Positions 60,640 to 64,000 of a DNA stretch of 64,000 nucleotides are shown piece by piece; within the stretch, counting starts at the first letter, position 1; each line of letters starts with the position of its first letter. Below the pieces are notes generated by a model. It was not told where the DNA came from, did no database searches, and worked only from the letters and a program-made list of their open reading frames with translations. Made by a program: the position numbers and the translations under genes. The stretch spans positions 2,790,001-2,854,000 of the forward strand of contig NC_089222.1 of NCBI RefSeq assembly GCF_963924675.1, written 5' to 3'. The stretch is from Phocoena phocoena. Lineage: Eukaryota; Chordata; Mammalia; Artiodactyla; Phocoenidae.

Positions 60640-61390
60640 ATGTTTAGATTATTTATTTTTGTTAAAAATTCAAACAAGACAGTATTATGAATTAAAAGTG
60701 CTGCCTTCACGCCCCACTCCTCTTGTACCATTTTCAGAAGAGTAACCACCAAAATTTTTACATGTGTCTTTCCAGAGCTTTTCTGTAGATTTTGACATTC
60801 AGAGATATCTATGCACACACACAAAATCAGTATTCATGTATTGACATTTGGTTTTCTTTTTACGTAAATGGAAGAGTATTTTCTTCTTGTATCCTTAACA
60901 ATGTGCCTTAGAAATCTTTCCATGGTCAGTCATAGATCTGCCACATTCTTTTTAACTGCTCCATAGTACTCCTTAATTTATGCATTCCCTAATTTGCAGA
61001 TATGTAGGCTTTTTCTTTTTTTTAATTTCTTTTTTTTTTTTTTTGCGGTACACGGGCCTCTCACTGTTGTGGCCTCTCCCGTTGCAGAGCACAGGCTCCG
61101 GACGCGCAGGCTCAGTGGCCATGGCTCACGGGCCCAGCCGCTCCGCGGCACGTGGGATCTTCCAGGACCGGGGCACAAACCCACGTCCCCTGCATCGGCA
61201 GGCAGACTCTCAACCACTGTGCTACCAGGGAAGCCCCTCCCCCTTTTTCTTGTTATTGCAAATACTGCACTGAACTTCCTTGCACATATGTCCTTCACAT
61301 AGAATACCTGCAAAGATATGTTGCATTTTAAATCTTACCACCCACCCACTGTCAAACTGCCCTCTAAATGAGGTACACCAGTTACACACC
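60640..61390 (-). mobile_element. Old L1M fragment, reverse, interrupted by a SINE
   Basis: The text resembles reversed L1M 3' sequence (AATCTTTCCATGGTCAGTCA, TGCTCCATAGTACTCCTTAA). The SINE at 61018-61242 splits it. The limits are approximate. Confidence 0.5.
61018..61242 (-). mobile_element. CHR-2 type SINE
   Basis: A poly(T) tract is followed by GCGGTACACGGGCCTCTCAC and the element ends GCTACCAGGGAAGCCCC. A short flank match CTTTTTCTT (61009-61017 and 61243-61251) may be the target duplication. Confidence 0.9.
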
Positions 61391-61439
61391 CCACAGTGGT
61401 CTATCAGGGCACCCGTTCCCTCCCATTCTCCCCCAAACT

Positions 61440-61830
61440 GAATATGGCAGTTGTGGTAGCCAGCCTCCAATGATCCTCACCTCCTGACTTCCACGTCTTC
61501 GTGTTGTCCCTTCCACACTAAATTAGAGCTGGTCTGTGCCCAGTAGAATGTAAGTGACCGTGTGTGTGGTATGTCATGAGAAGCCTTGCTTTCCTGGACC
61601 GCTTGTTCCGGAGGAGGCCCATGGCCGCGCCAGGAGGCCTCGAGCAGGTCTGGAGAGGAACGGACGGCAATAGAAGCCTCTCCTCCAGCCCCATCAAGCC
61701 TTCGATGACTGCAGCCTCGTGAGAAGGAGTCACACAAGTTGAACCTGCCCAGCCAAACCACTACTGAATTCCTAGTGCACAGAAACCAGGAGAGCTAGTG
61801 AGTGGTTTGTTGATACAGCATGAGATTACT
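61440..61830 (+). mobile_element. MLT1-like MaLR LTR, forward
   Basis: TGATCCTCACCTCCTGACTT and CTGTGCCCAGTAGAATGTAA are typical of the 5' half of MLT1-type LTRs, and the end near 61800-61830 resembles their 3' end. It is an old endogenous-retrovirus-derived solo LTR with no coding sequence. Confidence 0.6.
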
Positions 61831-62210
61831 GTCTGCGACTGAATGTTGGTGTACCCTCCTCCCACTCCAATTCCTACGCCGAAATCCTAACCCTCTCCCC
61901 ACCCACCCCCACTGCAGTGTGATCTGTGTTAGGAGGTGGGGCCTTTGGGAGATAATTAGGTCATGAGGGTGGAGCCTTCATGAATGGGATTTGTGCCTTT
62001 GGGAGGAGAGAAGAGAGCTTGCTTCCTCTCTGCTCTCCAGCTGTGAGAACCCAGGAAGAGGCCATCCTTAAGCCAGGAAGAGGGGAGGGCCTTCGCGGGG
62101 AGCCCAGCCTGATCGCGGGCTTAGAGCTTCCACAGCTGTGAGAAATAAATGTTTGTGGTTTAAGCCCCCTAGTCTATGTAATTTGTTACTGCAGCCCAAA
62201 CTAGTATAGT
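61831..62210 (+). mobile_element. MST/MLT-type MaLR solo LTR
   Basis: GTTAGGAGGTGGGGCCTTTG and AATTAGGTCATGAGGGTGGA are hallmark words of MST-type LTRs, and the 3' end has GTGAGAAATAAATGTTTGTG with its AATAAA signal. No internal viral genes are next to it, so it is a solo LTR. Confidence 0.85.
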
Positions 62211-62353
62211 TAATTAAAACAGCGTTGCTCTTTTTGCCAATCCCATGGATGAAAAATACCTAGTTTTAACTTCCATTTCCTTGATTACTGTGAGATTAAA
62301 ATTTATCATGTTCATTAGCCAGTTTTGTTTCTTATCTAAATGTTCTATATATA

Positions 62354-63352
62354 CAGTCATCCCTCGGTATCCACAGGGGTTTGGTTCCAGGACCCTCCAC
62401 AGGTACCAAAATCCAAGGATGCTCAAGTCCCTTTTATAAAATGCCATGGTATTTGCACATAACCTGTGCATATCCTGTGTACTTTAAATCATCTCTAGAC
62501 TCTTTATAATGCCTAATACAATGTAAAAATGCTATGTAAACAGTTGCCAGTGTGAGGCAAATTCCAGCTTTGTTTTTTGGGACTTCCTGGAATTTTTTTT
62601 TCTGAATATTTTTTTTCAAAGAAATGATTTTTATTTTTTTAATTTACTGCTTTTATTGAATGAAGGAGTCTTTAACTTCTATAGTACTTTATAGTTCTCA
62701 AAAGTCTCACACATGATTTCATATAATCCCATAATGACCCTTTTTTACCCCCTACCCCTTTATTGCTCCTCCCCCCTTCCCTCTCCCCACTGGTAACCAG
62801 TAGTTCGTTCTCTGTATCTCTGTGAGCCTGCTTCTTTTTTTTTGTTTTGTACACTAGTTTGCTGTAGTTTTTAGTTTCCACATATAAGTGATATCACACA
62901 GTATTTGTCTTTCTCTGTCTATTTCACTTAACATAATACACTCCAAGTCCATCCATGATACTGCAAGTGGCATTATTTCACTCCTTTTTATGGCTGAGTA
63001 ATATTCCATTGTATATATGTGCCACATCTTCTTTGTCCACTCATCTGTCGATGGACACTTAGGTTGCTTCCATGTCTTGGCTATTGTAAATAGAGCTGCA
63101 GTGAACACTGGGGTGCATGTCTCTTTTCAAGTCAGTGTTTTTGTTTTCTTCGGATACATACCCCGAAGTGGGATTGCTGGCTCGTAGGGCACCTCTGTTT
63201 TTAGTTTTCTGAGGACCCTCCCTCCACACTTCTCCACAGTGGCTGCACCCGTTTACATTCCCACCGACAGTGAGGAGGGTTTTTCTGAATATTTTTGGCT
63301 CACGTTTGTTTCAGTCCACAGCTGGGGAACCAGAGGTACGAAGGGTGACAGT
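62354..63352. mobile_element. Tigger/MER2-like DNA transposon split by an L1
   Basis: The left part begins CAGTCATCCCTCGGTATCCA after TA and runs to about 62613. The right part, 63297-63352, contains GTTTCAGTCCACAGCTGGGG and GAGGTACGAAGGGTGACAG, which reads as the other terminal inverted repeat. The L1 at 62614-63279 lies between. Confidence 0.75.
62614..63279 (-). mobile_element. 5'-truncated L1 (L1M-type 3' end), reverse, inside the Tigger-like element
   Basis: The + strand reads the reversed 3' UTR and ORF2 end (CATTGTATATATGTGCCACA, GGACACTTAGGTTGCTTCCA). TTTTTCTGAATATTTTT is duplicated at 62597-62613 and 63280-63296, a 17-bp target-site duplication. Confidence 0.88.
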
Positions 63353-63974
63353 GTTCGCCCGTTGGGTGGGCTCTTTGTTTGATAATCACCTTTAATCCCT
63401 GACTGTTCCTGATCTCTTTCCTCCATATCGGTTCGTGCTTGTTTAATGCCTGGGACATTCTCTCTATCAAGATGCCTAATTATAACTTTCCCAGAGGTCT
63501 GTTCTGTTAAAGAATTATCTCCACTTTCTTCTGGATCCTATCACATTGTTCATCTTGTTTTCTGTTCCATGTGGTTGGTTTTTCGTAAATGTTTGATGGA
63601 CTGTAGTTATGACTAAGGACTAAGCTGATAACTACCGGGTGGCAGGCCTAGGTTTCCTCACTCAGGGAGGCTGTTGATTGGCAGGACTCTCCCTTGGTTG
63701 GGAGGCTGACTGCACAGCAGACCGTGTAAGTGGCGGGCATGGCCAGTCCCCAGCGAGCCTCACCCCATCCCTCCCTACTCAGTATTCATTTGTTTCAGGG
63801 ATTTTCTTTTCCCTTTATGATCTCATGGTTTATTCTGTTTTTTTCTTTTTGAAAATATAAGCAGGAAAAACATTTCCCCCGCTTTCCATCACTTCAGACA
63901 CTGTACAATGCTACAGATTCTGTTTCGCACCTCACCTTTTTCACTTGATATATTGTGGCACTCGCTCTGTATTT
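63353..63974. other. Intergenic DNA, no gene recognised
   Basis: It has mixed composition and no repeat I can name. Confidence 0.6.
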
Positions 63975-64000
63975 TTTTTATATTGGAGTATAGTTGATTT
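63975..64000 (-). mobile_element. Start of a reversed L1 3' end, running out of the window
   Basis: The last bases, TATATTGGAGTATAGTTGAT, match the reversed L1 terminus seen at 17830 and 30978. Confidence 0.75.

Noticed and set aside
61440..62210. Endogenous retrovirus with coding capacity next to the MaLR LTRs
   Set aside because: Only LTR sequence is visible; no gag, pol or env remains lie between or beside the LTRs.
62614..62780. Possible 3' transduction beyond the L1 end, since AATAAA-like sequence and A-rich tail follow apparently non-L1 text
   Set aside because: The text resembles the normal 3' end of an older L1M/L1MA-type subfamily, so no transduction is needed.

Overview
This is mammalian nuclear DNA, and almost certainly from a cetacean or close relative (Whippomorpha). 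It is dominated by introns and interspersed repeats. It carries many tRNA-Glu-derived SINEs of the CHR family, including the poly(T)-headed, GC-rich CHR-2 type known from whales, dolphins and hippopotamus, next to artiodactyl-type L1, L2, MIR, MaLR LTRs and hAT/Tigger DNA transposons. No bacterial, organellar or exogenous viral genes are visible, and no CRISPR or operon-like structure.

The one protein-coding gene I can support is NGLY1 (cytosolic peptide:N-glycanase) on the + strand. Eleven exons, which I match to exons 2-12 of the 12-exon mammalian gene, lie between 8682 and 56494. All are flanked by AG/GT and join in frame without a stop, giving 611 complete codons plus one nucleotide of a split codon. 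The PUB domain is in exons 2-4, the zinc-binding transglutaminase-like catalytic core in exons 5-9 and the C-terminal PAW domain in exons 10-12. The four zinc cysteines and the Cys-His-Asp triad are present. Exon 1, which carries the start codon and promoter, is not in the window, so positions 1-8681 are the 3' part of intron 1.

Layout: 1-4291, a decayed L1 in sense orientation; 4292-8681, the rest of intron 1; 8682-13800, exons 2 and 3; 13801-30057, a 16-kb intron 3 with a nearly full-length antisense L1 (about 17785-23985) and several SINEs; 30058-43571, exons 4 to 9; 43572-55756, exon 10 between two large introns, one of which holds a CpG-rich patch; 55757-56494, exons 11 and 12; 56495-64000, the 3' UTR and downstream intergenic DNA crowded with nested retrotransposons.

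The most interesting non-genic structures are these: two L1s inserted one after the other into the same target site near 59354-60050, the second with a twin-priming 5' inversion; an L1 that splits a Tigger/MER2-like transposon near 62354-63352; a SINE composite with inverted ends at 15849-16150; inverted SINE pairs flanking catalytic exon 6; an intronic CpG-rich segment with a 22-bp tandem duplication; a long imperfect hairpin at 52879-52922; and a weak splice acceptor before exon 8. I found no convincing wholly new biological system.
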